Of a stretch of 64,000 nt of DNA, positions 1 through 8,436 are shown piece by piece; position 1 is the stretch's first letter; each line of letters opens with the position of its first letter. The notes beneath the pieces were generated by a model. That model saw nothing but the letters and a program-made list of their open reading frames with translations. It ran no database searches and was not told the DNA's origin. The translations under genes were made by a program, and so were the position numbers. Source of the stretch: JAXGMV01 sp040772085 (GTDB lineage: Bacteria; Chloroflexota; Anaerolineae; Anaerolineales; Anaerolineaceae); contig JAXGYU010000001.1 of NCBI GenBank assembly GCA_040772085.1, forward strand, positions 620,001-684,000, written 5' to 3'.

Positions 1-357
1 CAAAGCGCTTTGTTCGAACGGCTGCGGGCTGCCGGAGCGGTGATCGTCCAGGGCACCCAGGCGCATGTGCCGCTCTCATTCACCCTGCAAGACGGATCGT
101 TCCTGCATTATGGGCTGAGCAATTTTCTCTTTGACCAGATGAAAAACCCGCCGGAGCTGGGGCAGGAGATCGTCCTCGACGGGAAGTCTTACCCTGCCGT
201 GCGGCTGGTTGTGGCGGACCTGCACACATTTTCCGACGGCAAACTGATTAACACATTATTTGTGACGGGTATTTTGGAAAACTACGCCCATATCAGACCT
301 TTAACGTCCCGCGAACGGGAAGATTTATTGACCTACCTTTTCTCAGTGTCAAAATAA
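1..357 (+). CDS. CapA-family (PGA capsule-type) protein, C-terminal part
   Basis: The reading frame is open from the first base, so the gene begins outside the window and only about 118 C-terminal residues are seen. The segment GAVIVQGTQAHVPLSF followed by HYGLSNFLFDQ resembles the end of the calcineurin-like phosphoesterase fold of CapA/PgsA proteins, where a buried GxHxH-like stretch precedes a YSLGNFxFDQ-type motif. The family is linked to poly-gamma-glutamate or capsule synthesis, but many members have no known role. The next gene starts about 80 bases downstream, after a possible promoter. The family call is fairly safe and the function is not. Confidence 0.7.
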   Translation, partial: QSALFERLRAAGAVIVQGTQAHVPLSFTLQDGSFLHYGLSNFLFDQMKNPPELGQEIVLDGKSYPAVRLVVADLHTFSDGKLINTLFVTGILENYAHIRPLTSREREDLLTYLFSVSK

Positions 358-437
358 GTGCGATTTCTCTAATGAAATTATAATTATGTCATAGTATGAT
401 TTGACAGACCGTCAACTAAATTTCAATCCTGCCTGAG

Positions 438-1790
438 GTGAATGTGGAAAACATAAGCGATGATGAAATCCTTGAACTCTCACTGAAACACAACTTCTGG
501 ACTTGGTCCACACAGGCAAATGTTAAGGCTTTACCGATAAAAAGCGCCCAGGGCGTGTATTTTTTTGACACGAATGGGAAGCGCTACCTTGACTTCAATT
601 CCATGGTCATGTGCGTGAACATCGGTCATGGCAACCAGCATGTGATCGACGCCATCGTCAGGCAGGCGCAGGAATTGCCGTTCGCCGGGCCAAAGATGGC
701 GACGAAGGGTCGCGCGTTACTCGGTAAGAAGCTGGCTGAGATCACACCCGAGGGCATCACAAAATTCTTGTACACCCTGGGCGGTTCGGAAGCGAATGAG
801 AACGCGGTCAAAATCGCACGCGCTTACACCGGTAAGCACAAGATCCTCACGCGCTATCGCGCCTATCACGGTGCGACATTCGGCGCATCTGCCCTGACTG
901 GTGACCCGCGCCGTACCCCGTGGGAGCCGGCAGTTATGCCAGGCGTGGTGCATTTCCTCGACCCATACAGCTACCGCTCCACCTTTCACCGCACCAACCG
1001 GGACATTAGCGAGGAGGAATTTACGCGGGATTACCTCAATCACCTGGAGGAGATCATCCAGTACGAGAACCCCGCGACCATCGCCGCAGTCATGCTCGAG
1101 AGCGTGACCGGCACCAACGGCATCATCATCCCGCCCCAAGGCTATATGAAGGGCGTGCGTGCCCTATGCGACAAATATGGCTTGCTGATGATCAATGACG
1201 AAGTGATGAGCGGATTCGGTCGCACCGGACGCTGGTTCGCGGTCGACCATTGGGGCGTCAAGCCGGATATCATGACAATGGCGAAGGGGCTGACCTCGGG
1301 TTACGCTCCGCTTGGCGCGGTCGGCATCCAGCAAAAAGTGGCAGATTTCTTCAATGACCGGCAATTCGTCGGCGGTTTGACTTATAACGGTCATCCGATT
1401 TCACTGGCCGCAGCCATCGCGAATATTGAGGTCATGGAGCAGGAGAAGCTGGTCGAGCGCTCGGCGTCTATGGGCGTTGTCCTGAAGGACATGCTGGAGG
1501 AACTGGTCGACCGGCACCCCTCCATCGGTGAGGTGCGGTCGATCGGGATGTTCGGCATCATCGAGGTGGTGAAGAATCGCGACACACGGGAACCGATGGC
1601 GCCGTTCAATGGCACAAGCCCGGAAATGGCAAAATTGTCCAAATATCTGGCAGATCAGGGCTTGTTCATTTACACCCACTGGCACACATTGCTGATCATT
1701 CCGCCATTGACAATCACCGAAGAAGAATTGGCGGAAGGAATCAATATTATTGATAAAGGATTGGAAATCACAGACGCGGCTGTCAGCTAG
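438..1790 (+). CDS. Class III PLP-dependent aminotransferase
   Basis: This 450-residue protein has the full class III (omega-type) aminotransferase layout: a YFFDTNGKRYLDF strand near residues 41-53, GGSEANENAVKIAR near 115-128, YRAYHGAT near 140-147, the cofactor Asp in NDEVMSGFGRTG (about 254) and the Schiff-base Lys in MAKGLTSGYAPLG (about 283). The amino donor cannot be read from sequence; relatives act on taurine, beta-alanine, GABA or DAPA. Two GTG starts are possible, at 438 and 444. GAGGTGA directly upstream of 444 makes the second at least as likely. trxB follows after fewer than 20 bases, so the two are probably cotranscribed. Confidence 0.88.
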   Translation: MNVENISDDEILELSLKHNFWTWSTQANVKALPIKSAQGVYFFDTNGKRYLDFNSMVMCVNIGHGNQHVIDAIVRQAQELPFAGPKMATKGRALLGKKLAEITPEGITKFLYTLGGSEANENAVKIARAYTGKHKILTRYRAYHGATFGASALTGDPRRTPWEPAVMPGVVHFLDPYSYRSTFHRTNRDISEEEFTRDYLNHLEEIIQYENPATIAAVMLESVTGTNGIIIPPQGYMKGVRALCDKYGLLMINDEVMSGFGRTGRWFAVDHWGVKPDIMTMAKGLTSGYAPLGAVGIQQKVADFFNDRQFVGGLTYNGHPISLAAAIANIEVMEQEKLVERSASMGVVLKDMLEELVDRHPSIGEVRSIGMFGIIEVVKNRDTREPMAPFNGTSPEMAKLSKYLADQGLFIYTHWHTLLIIPPLTITEEELAEGINIIDKGLEITDAAVS

Positions 1791-1807
1791 CGCGGTCAGG
1801 AGTGAGA

Positions 1808-2779
1808 ATGGAAAGTAGTCTTACAGGTTTCACCCGCAGAAAGCGGGAAAAGGTCGAGGTTCCGACCAAGCTAATGATCGTCGGCGCAGGGCCGGCAGGA
1901 TACAGCGCGGCGCTCTACGCGGCGCGTGCGGCTCTGGAGCCGGTCGTTCTCACCGGACCGCAACCGGGCGGGCAGGCGGCGATCACCTTTCACATCGAGA
2001 ACTATCCAGGCTTTCCGGAAGGCATCGGCGGCGCGGCATTGGGTGAACTGTTTCATAAGCAGGCTGAACAATTCGGCGCGATCCTGGAAGCGGATGAAGC
2101 GACCGCGATCGATGTCACTGCCAAACCGATGCGGGTTGAGACCTATGGCAAGGTCTATCTGGCCGAGGCACTAATCCTGGCCATGGGCGCCAACCCCACT
2201 CACCTGAACATCCCCGGCGAAGAACGTCTGACCGGACGGGGTGTCTCCTACTGTGCGACCTGTGATGGGGCATTCTTCAAGGACAAGAAGGTCATGGTCG
2301 TCGGCGGTGGCGACAGCGCGCTTGAGGAAGCGATCTTCCTCACCCGTTATGCCAGCGAAGTAACCATCGTTCACCGTCGAGATGAATTCCGCGCGGGAGC
2401 GATTTTGCAGTCGCGCGCGCTCGCGCAGGAGAAGATCAAGGTCTTGTACAACACGATCGCGCTTTCGGTCAATGGCGAAAACGCGGTCGAGACTGTTACG
2501 CTCAAGAACGTCCTGACCGAAGAAATTACGGATTATCCAGTCGATGGGTTCTTCATCTTCATCGGACATAAGCCCAATACCCAGCTACTGGCCGGCCAAC
2601 TCGAAATGGACGAGAATAATTTCCTGATCGTCGACTCCCACATGCAGACCAGCGTGCCAGGCGTGTTCGCTGCCGGCGAAATCGCTGATCCGACCTTCAA
2701 ACAGGTCGTCACATCGGCAGGCATGGGCGCTGCTGCGGCCATCGCGGTCACGCGCTACCTGGAAGCACTCGAGGGATGA
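1808..2779 (+). CDS. trxB: Thioredoxin reductase (TrxB-type flavoprotein)
   Basis: An NADPH-dependent FAD enzyme of about 323 residues that reduces thioredoxin in the cytoplasm. An N-terminal FAD-binding motif IVGAGPAGYSAALYAAR is followed by the redox centre CATCDG (about residue 149 from this start), the NADPH-binding VVGGGDSALEEA and the C-terminal FAD motif GVFAAGEIAD. ATG 1808 is chosen because AGGAG at 1798-1802 sits at good distance; a GTG at 1802 overlaps that site. About 20 residues precede the FAD motif, slightly longer than in E. coli. A strong hairpin terminator follows. Close ferredoxin/flavodoxin-dependent relatives of this fold usually lack CxxC, so the TrxB call is favoured. 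Confidence 0.9.
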   Translation: MESSLTGFTRRKREKVEVPTKLMIVGAGPAGYSAALYAARAALEPVVLTGPQPGGQAAITFHIENYPGFPEGIGGAALGELFHKQAEQFGAILEADEATAIDVTAKPMRVETYGKVYLAEALILAMGANPTHLNIPGEERLTGRGVSYCATCDGAFFKDKKVMVVGGGDSALEEAIFLTRYASEVTIVHRRDEFRAGAILQSRALAQEKIKVLYNTIALSVNGENAVETVTLKNVLTEEITDYPVDGFFIFIGHKPNTQLLAGQLEMDENNFLIVDSHMQTSVPGVFAAGEIADPTFKQVVTSAGMGAAAAIAVTRYLEALEG

Positions 2780-2796
2780 AACCAGCTTGAAATAAG

Positions 2797-2827
2797 AAAA
2801 GGGCTGTCCGAAAAGGACAGCCCTTTT
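2797..2827. terminator. Bidirectional rho-independent terminator after trxB
   Basis: A perfect 9-bp GC-rich stem, GGGCTGTCC with GGACAGCCC, and a GAAAA loop are flanked by AAAA on the left and TTTT on the right. It can therefore end trxB on the plus strand and the convergent LysM gene on the minus strand. Confidence 0.85.
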
Positions 2828-2842
2828 GTGTTCAGGTCGAAG

Positions 2843-4006
2843 TTATGGTGTTGGCGTGGCGACCGCTGTATCACCGGTGCCATACCAGCTGAAGACGCGC
2901 TTGTTGCTCAGCGTGCCGGCTGATTCATAGATGGCTTCGCCGTCAGGTGATGTGCCGCTCTGACGCACGGGAACGATCCACCAGCGGAAAATATGCGGGT
3001 TCGTGCCGCCTGGCTTGAGGCTTGAGGGGACGATGTATTTCGTGTCATTGACGTAGGCTACATGCCGTTTGACTGCCGGATCGGTGACGTCCTCGATGGT
3101 GATCGAGTAGGTCTCATTCGTCCGCAGCGTACCGACCGATGACCACTGCAGGGTGATCACGTCATTGCCGGCGGCATAGATGGTACCGTCAGCCGGCAGC
3201 AGCAGGTTTGCGGCGATGTACGGCGGCGGGTTGGTCGCGGTCGGCGTTGGGCCGGCTGTCGGGTTGCGGCGGCAGAGCGGAATGGTGAGCGGCATGCCTT
3301 CATAGACGATGTCACTTGGCAGACCGCTGTACTCCTGGATGGCTTTCATCTCAACGTTGTAATTTGCCGCGATGCCGCCGAGGGTATCGTTGGCTTTCAC
3401 AACGTAGGATATCTTTTCGCAAGCTTCGTTGGTACCTTCGAGCTCACTCAATGTTGAGCTGGGCAGCGGCGACGGCGTCGCGGTTGGCTGCGGAATCAAG
3501 AGCGTCGTACCGACCGAGAGAATACAGTCAGCGCTCAGACCGTTGAGTGTGATGATCGAGCTGGTGGAGACATTGAAGACCGCTGCCAGCAGACCGCAGG
3601 TGTCCTGCGGCTTGACCGTGTACTCAAGCGGCGGCAATGGTGTGGCGGTTGGCTCGGGGGTATTCGTCAGCGTCACGGTAGGTGTCAGGGTAATCGTCGC
3701 GGTGGTGGTGATGGTCGGGGTGATGGTTGGTTCGACTATCCGTTCCGATCCGCGCAGGATCATGTAGACAATGCCGGCACCCAGCACCAGCAGAATGGCC
3801 ATCAGACCCAGCGCGATCGGCAGGCTGAGTTTGACCTCGGGCATTTTAGGGCTCTGGATATTGGCAGATGCAGACTGTTTCTTTGCGGCTGGCGCTGCGG
3901 GGGCAAAACTTCTGCCGCAGACCAGGCAGCGCGTCGCGTTTTCGGCAACACGCGAGCCACAGGTCGGGCAGGTTTTCATATTCTGTTGATTTTTTTCAGG
4001 GCTCAT
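2843..4006 (-). CDS. Zinc-ribbon, single-TM, double-LysM surface protein
   Basis: A modular protein of 387 residues. The N-terminus carries a cytoplasmic zinc ribbon (CPTCGSRVAENATRCLVCG, residues about 13-31), then a membrane segment (ALGLMAILLVLGAGIVYMIL), a Thr/Pro-rich linker, two LysM repeats beginning YTVKPQDTCGLLA and YVVKANDTLGGIA, another TPTAT-type linker and a C-terminal beta domain ending near RVFSWYGTG. LysM repeats bind N-acetylglucosamine polymers such as peptidoglycan, so the outer part probably holds the cell envelope. The start could also be the internal ATG at 3979 just before the ribbon. A partner for the ribbon cannot be seen. Confidence 0.8.
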   Translation of the reverse strand: MSPEKNQQNMKTCPTCGSRVAENATRCLVCGRSFAPAAPAAKKQSASANIQSPKMPEVKLSLPIALGLMAILLVLGAGIVYMILRGSERIVEPTITPTITTTATITLTPTVTLTNTPEPTATPLPPLEYTVKPQDTCGLLAAVFNVSTSSIITLNGLSADCILSVGTTLLIPQPTATPSPLPSSTLSELEGTNEACEKISYVVKANDTLGGIAANYNVEMKAIQEYSGLPSDIVYEGMPLTIPLCRRNPTAGPTPTATNPPPYIAANLLLPADGTIYAAGNDVITLQWSSVGTLRTNETYSITIEDVTDPAVKRHVAYVNDTKYIVPSSLKPGGTNPHIFRWWIVPVRQSGTSPDGEAIYESAGTLSNKRVFSWYGTGDTAVATPTP

Positions 4007-4139
4007 AATGGCAAATATATCCCTTTTTTGATTTCTAACAGGGAAAAATTATAACATAGCGAGTGTTTTGAAAACCGCGTCCGGAGATCTGTCAAGGCTC
4101 ATATCAGCGGTCAGTTTCGGGTATGATTACTGGGATATC

Positions 4140-5300
4140 ATGGAGCCGTTAAGCCTGTACGTCCACATCCCATTTTGCGTGAAACGCTGTTTTTACTGCG
4201 ATTTCAACACATTTGCTGGTGAAAACGCGCTGATTCCCGCCTATCTTGACGCCTTGAAGGCTGAGATGCTCTACTGGGCGGGCAGAACACCAGCCGGCCA
4301 GCCGTTGCATTCGGTTTACTTTGGCGGCGGCACGCCGTCGCTGCTGGATGGCGCACAGGTTGCCGGGCTGATGTCGGAGATCCGCCGCAAGTGGCAATTG
4401 ACCGTCGATTGTGAAGTCTCGCTGGAAGCCAACCCGGGCACGCTGACAGAGCAGAAAATCGAGCAGTATCTGAACGCCGGCGTCAACCGGATTTCGCTTG
4501 GCGTCCAATCCGCCAACCCGGACGAGCTGGTGCTGCTGGGCAGAATTCACACGCTGGATGAAGCAGTCAGTGCTTATGCTGCCTGCCGGCAAGCCGGTGT
4601 GCCGGTCATCAACCTGGATTTTATCTACGGCCTGCCCGGGCAGAGCCTGACGGACTGGCAGCGAACACTGGAATTTGCCATCAGCCTCAACTCCGAACAC
4701 CTGTCGCTCTATTCGCTGACCATCGAGCCGGGCACGCCCTTCTTTCAGCAATATCAATCCGGCAGCCTGCCGCCTCTCGACCCCGATCTGACCGGCGATC
4801 AGTACGCGCTGGCGATGGCGTACCTGGCTGGGCAGGGCTATGAACAGTATGAGATCTCGAACTGGCGCAGGTCGAACGCTTCGGCTTGCCGGCATAACCT
4901 GCAATACTGGCGCAATCTGCCTTATCTGGGTATTGGCGCCGGCGCGCATGGTTATTTCCAGCAGCAGCGTTACCAGAACCTGACACAGCTCAATCCGTAC
5001 ATCGAGCGCATCACCAGCCAGGGGGACGCGATCAGTGACTCCCGCCAGATTGACAAGTCCGAGCAGATGCAGGATGAAATGATGCTGGGTCTGCGACTGG
5101 TGGAGCAGGGTGTTGAGCGGCAGGCATTCCAGAGCAAATATAGCCTTTATCCTGAGCAGGTATTCTCACGCGAGATCAGCCGGCTGCGTCAGCGCGGTTT
5201 GCTGACCTACGACCATCATCAGGACAGGTTTAAGCTGACAGAACCCGCGAAACGGGTGGCAAACCAGGTTTTTCTGGAGTTTGTGGGAGACGATCAGTAA
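4140..5300 (+). CDS. hemW: HemW-like radical SAM protein (coproporphyrinogen III oxidase family)
   Basis: About 386 residues starting MEPLSLYVHIPFC, the usual HemW beginning. The radical SAM cluster motif CVKRCFYCDF lies at residues 13-22, followed by YFGGGTPSLL and NRISLGVQSANPDEL. This branch of the HemN family includes HemW, a heme chaperone, and true oxygen-independent coproporphyrinogen oxidases. The length and the N-terminal form CxxxCxYCDF fit HemW better than HemN. The frame stays open upstream to 4068, but the conserved start supports ATG 4140. The 3' end overlaps the convergent L,D-transpeptidase gene by 7 bases. Confidence 0.85.
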   Translation: MEPLSLYVHIPFCVKRCFYCDFNTFAGENALIPAYLDALKAEMLYWAGRTPAGQPLHSVYFGGGTPSLLDGAQVAGLMSEIRRKWQLTVDCEVSLEANPGTLTEQKIEQYLNAGVNRISLGVQSANPDELVLLGRIHTLDEAVSAYAACRQAGVPVINLDFIYGLPGQSLTDWQRTLEFAISLNSEHLSLYSLTIEPGTPFFQQYQSGSLPPLDPDLTGDQYALAMAYLAGQGYEQYEISNWRRSNASACRHNLQYWRNLPYLGIGAGAHGYFQQQRYQNLTQLNPYIERITSQGDAISDSRQIDKSEQMQDEMMLGLRLVEQGVERQAFQSKYSLYPEQVFSREISRLRQRGLLTYDHHQDRFKLTEPAKRVANQVFLEFVGDDQ

Positions 5301-6352
5301 ACGACGACTTTGGTGCCGAAGCCGCGCTTGTCCCAGACAGATTTCTTGAATTCCTGCATCTCGACCTTGGGATCACACCAGCGGAACAGCCACTGCGCCT
5401 CTTCTGAGACCATATTGATGCAGCCTTTGCTCATCGGCGTGCCGAAGTTGCGATGCCAGTAGGTGCCATGCGTCGCCACGCCGGTCACCGGTTCGAAAAA
5501 GCAAACCCAGGGGACGCCAGGGATCTCATAGGCTTCGATATCTGAGGTAAAACGACCGTCACCCATATGTTTGGAGGGCATTTTGACCGCAACGTTGAAG
5601 GTACCCTTGGGTGTGCGGGTGGGGATGGAGCCAGGCGGCGCGATGTTGTAGGGGATGCCCGAAGAAATCTTTGTTTCGAGAACCACCTGATCCCATTCGA
5701 AGGCTGTCAATACTTGCCGCACCAGTGAGACTTCGATCCGTTTGGCGTGATGCGGTAAATCGGGCGAAATCGGGCTGATCTCTTCAGCGGTGACGATGTG
5801 GAAATGGTGCGCCGGCGCGAAGTAGGTGTAATAGACATCCATCTCGTCTTCGATGCGATACCATGGCAGCCCATCCGGACCTTCTGTGACCTCAAGCACC
5901 CAGTGATTCGACCCCTCATATAGCCGGTACATTGGCTGCCAGCCGTCCTTGGTGCTGTAGACCATGGACTGGGTGTAGGGCACCGTCACCGTTGCCAGGG
6001 ATCCGGCTTCAGGGAAGGTGTGCTCCACTGGGTTGTAGCGCGTGGTGACCTTGACCAGGTGCGCGGAATGCATATAGCCGCCCCAGACGCGGTACCAGAG
6101 CGGGTTGTATTCAGGGCCAGCTTCTGACACAACGTCATAATAAATGTTCACCAGCTCGTCACGAAAACGCTGATAGAGGATAGTCGAGGTATCGTCCGGA
6201 CGGCTGTAAACGCTCAGGGAAGAGGTGCTGACACGGGCGACGCTCAGGTCGGATTCTGCCGGCTGGATGTTGGGCAGCGGCAAGAAACTCAGGGCTGCCA
6301 TGCCGGTCATCCCCAACTTGAGGAAATCTTTTCTCGATAATTTCTTAACCAT
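5294..6352 (-). CDS. L,D-transpeptidase (YkuD) with Tat-like signal
   Basis: About 352 residues. The start MVKKLSRKDFLKLGMTGMAA resembles a twin-arginine signal in which RR has become RK, followed by a hydrophobic stretch, so export is likely. A middle region contains SH3-like repeats (VYSTKDGWQPMYRLYEG). The C-terminal YkuD domain has HGTYWHRNFGTPMSKGCIN, holding the catalytic His, Ser-Lys-Gly and Cys. The enzyme should form 3-3 cross-links or attach proteins to peptidoglycan outside the membrane. The frame is open upstream to 6430, but ATG 6352 lies 7 nt behind an extended -10 with no ribosome-binding site, so the message is probably leaderless. Confidence 0.87.
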   Translation of the reverse strand: MVKKLSRKDFLKLGMTGMAALSFLPLPNIQPAESDLSVARVSTSSLSVYSRPDDTSTILYQRFRDELVNIYYDVVSEAGPEYNPLWYRVWGGYMHSAHLVKVTTRYNPVEHTFPEAGSLATVTVPYTQSMVYSTKDGWQPMYRLYEGSNHWVLEVTEGPDGLPWYRIEDEMDVYYTYFAPAHHFHIVTAEEISPISPDLPHHAKRIEVSLVRQVLTAFEWDQVVLETKISSGIPYNIAPPGSIPTRTPKGTFNVAVKMPSKHMGDGRFTSDIEAYEIPGVPWVCFFEPVTGVATHGTYWHRNFGTPMSKGCINMVSEEAQWLFRWCDPKVEMQEFKKSVWDKRGFGTKVVVY

Positions 6353-6359
6353 GGAAAAG

Positions 6360-6368
6360 ATTATAACA
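6360..6368 (-). promoter_or_regulatory. Extended -10 for the L,D-transpeptidase gene, leaderless type
   Basis: On the minus strand this reads TGTTATAAT. Its last base is 7 nt before ATG 6352, which would place transcription start at or beside the A of the start codon. Confidence 0.6.
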
Positions 6369-6386
6369 AGACAACAAACCCGCTTG

Positions 6387-8282
6387 TCAAGGGTTGCGGT
6401 AGATGCCGGCGTAGTAATTCTCGCAGGCAATGATCTGCTCCGCCGTCAGGGGGACTGCACGCGGGATGACGATTGCCCGGCGGTCCTTGATCTCGACATT
6501 GGGGTCAAAACACCCGAGATAACCCAGCGGCGGAATGCGTTCGTGAGCCAGCGGGATCTCCTCAAATTTGACGCGGTTACGGGCGATGACGTAGTCGTTC
6601 AGGCCGAAGTAGTCCAGGACATTGATATAAGGCAGATGCCAGGCGGTCAAACCGACCGTGCCAGCTGTGATGACCGGATAACCCTCATTGGAGATCAAAG
6701 CGCCCTCAGCCCGCGGCGGCATCACTTCTTCCGAGACACCCTTGAAGAAGACCTTATGTTCCTGATGGCGCACACAGTCACCGTGGCTGATCAGCCAGTC
6801 CTGCATGTCATCGTAGAGCTTCAGATACTCAAAAATCGGGCCTGGGAGCGCTTTTGTGTCATAAAGCAGCTTCTCGGACACGCGCATCTTCAGATAGCGC
6901 GTTTCAGCCCGCGTGTTGAGATTATGGGTGTACTGCCAATGCAGCCATTGGACAGGCAGCGCAAAGATCAGACAAAAAACCACCAGCGCGATTGCCGTAC
7001 GGCGCGTTTTCGCAAGCTGGATGACCGCCCAGGTCAGCACGACCCAGATAAGCGGGACAAGGTTGCTGTAGACCCTGAATTCAAAGTGATCACCGCCGAT
7101 CAGCAGCGTGTAATAGACGATTTGCCCCAGTACAGCGGTAACGGCTACCGCCTGGATCAGCGAGCGCTGGTAGAGCGCGAATATCAGCAACGGATAGCTG
7201 GTGAACAGGAAGAGCACCGCCGCGACAAAGGGTCTGCCGGCAAAGTAGAAGATGACAGAGGCGGCCAGACCGGCAAGCAGCGGCCAGCCAATGCCGATTC
7301 CGAGGAGCGGCTGGTGACTCAGCTCGGTGGTTGTGGCTGCCGGTCGGGTCAGATATTCGAAGGGATTGATGTCGAGCAGCAGCATGCGACGCGTGCCAAT
7401 TTTTCTGCCAAGCCAGAAGGCACCGATGACGAGCAGGAGCAGCAGAATCCACGGCAGCAGTCCGTATTCAATCATGAAAGAACCGAGATAGCGCAGTCCG
7501 GCTTCCGGCCAGATGCGTCCCGGCATGCTTTTGGCATAGTAGGTGTTGGGCAGCCATTCGCCGTAGAAGGACTTGCGCCAAAGCAAATGGACTGGGATGA
7601 CCAGCAGCGGCAGCAGGCTGAGGATGACAGGCACTACCCTTCCCCTTGCGCGGACGCGTTCCAGCAGCATCAGAAAACCAAAGAACAAGGTTGCGGCGAC
7701 CATCAGCATGCCATCCGGCCGGCTAAAGTACAGCAGCGCGGCAGAAACAGCCAGTTGGAGCAGCCACTTTGCCGTCATGGACGGCTCGGCAAAGGCGATG
7801 GTCACCCAGAGCAGAAAGAAGAAATTGAACATGGCGGTTTCGAGACCGCCGCTGCTCCAGGTCAGGAAGGTGCGATTGCTGAGCACGCCAGCCAGCGCAA
7901 ATGCGGTGAAGAGCAGGCGGGCAGGCTTCAGGTGATCGGGCCAGTTCAGGCTGAGCACTAGGCGAGCTGTCAGCAGCAGGCTGCCGAAGGCGAATCCCAA
8001 TGAGAGCAGGTTTGCGACCTGCGGCGGCTGCAGGTTGAAGAGGCGCCAGATTAGGTCGAGCAGCATGACCCACAGCAGGCTGGTATAGCCTTCAACCGGC
8101 CGGAAGGGCGGCGCGTTCCAGACGTAACCAAATCCCAACTGGCTGTTTGCGATGTATCGGAAGGCGATGTAGGCGTCGTCGGTTTCGAAATAGAACAGCC
8201 GCCAGCCCAGCACCAGCAGCACGCCAGCGATGGCAAGGATCACTATCAGAAGTCGATTTTCTTTGTTAGTCAGTTTATTCAT
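6387..8282 (-). CDS. Polytopic GT-C glycosyltransferase, AftB-like
   Basis: About 631 residues with roughly ten membrane segments. The first loop contains FETDDAYIAFRYIANSQLGF, then GYVWN and VEGYTSLLWV, the pattern of AftB-like (GT89-type) and related lipid-phosphate-sugar transferases, where the Asp pair is thought to be catalytic. A C-terminal extracytoplasmic part contains NVLDYFGLNDYVIARN, also typical of the group. Donor and acceptor are unknown; cell-wall or glycolipid glycans are likely. ATG 8282 is used because the frame extension upstream runs into tRNA-Pro. The gene lies just beyond the tRNA terminator. Confidence 0.75.
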   Translation of the reverse strand: MNKLTNKENRLLIVILAIAGVLLVLGWRLFYFETDDAYIAFRYIANSQLGFGYVWNAPPFRPVEGYTSLLWVMLLDLIWRLFNLQPPQVANLLSLGFAFGSLLLTARLVLSLNWPDHLKPARLLFTAFALAGVLSNRTFLTWSSGGLETAMFNFFFLLWVTIAFAEPSMTAKWLLQLAVSAALLYFSRPDGMLMVAATLFFGFLMLLERVRARGRVVPVILSLLPLLVIPVHLLWRKSFYGEWLPNTYYAKSMPGRIWPEAGLRYLGSFMIEYGLLPWILLLLLVIGAFWLGRKIGTRRMLLLDINPFEYLTRPAATTTELSHQPLLGIGIGWPLLAGLAASVIFYFAGRPFVAAVLFLFTSYPLLIFALYQRSLIQAVAVTAVLGQIVYYTLLIGGDHFEFRVYSNLVPLIWVVLTWAVIQLAKTRRTAIALVVFCLIFALPVQWLHWQYTHNLNTRAETRYLKMRVSEKLLYDTKALPGPIFEYLKLYDDMQDWLISHGDCVRHQEHKVFFKGVSEEVMPPRAEGALISNEGYPVITAGTVGLTAWHLPYINVLDYFGLNDYVIARNRVKFEEIPLAHERIPPLGYLGCFDPNVEIKDRRAIVIPRAVPLTAEQIIACENYYAGIYRNP

Positions 8283-8288
8283 CGCAAT

Positions 8289-8314
8289 AAAAAACAACCC
8301 TGGCGGGTTGTTTT
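8289..8314 (-). terminator. Terminator after tRNA-Pro
   Basis: On the minus strand AACAACCC, a GCCA loop and GGGTTGTT are followed by a run of T. It lies between tRNA-Pro and the start of the glycosyltransferase gene. Confidence 0.7.
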
Positions 8315-8315
8315 G

Positions 8316-8390
8316 TCGGGGCGAAAGGATTTGAACCTTCGACCTCTTGCACCCCATGCAAGCACGCTAGCCGGACTGCGCCACGCCCCG
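8316..8390 (-). tRNA. tRNA-Pro (GGG)
   Basis: The minus strand folds into a cloverleaf: acceptor CGGGGCG with CGCCCCG, anticodon stem CTTGC with GCAAG, loop ATGGGGT giving anticodon GGG, and a T loop TTCAAAT. The discriminator is A and the CCA end is not encoded. It reads CCC and CCU proline codons. Confidence 0.93.
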
Positions 8391-8436
8391 AACAGTTCAC
8401 AAATTATACACGCATTCGATATTTTTGCAACGGATT

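Noticed and set aside
401..415. Inverted repeat TTGAC-AGACC-GTCAA before the class III aminotransferase gene
   Set aside because: The arms are only 5 bp and could be a chance -35-like sequence; too weak to call an operator.
6225..7961. A 578-codon open frame on the plus strand
   Set aside because: It lies antisense to the glycosyltransferase gene and part of the L,D-transpeptidase. Its product is Gln/Arg/Asp-rich with no domain, while the minus frame gives a coherent membrane protein.
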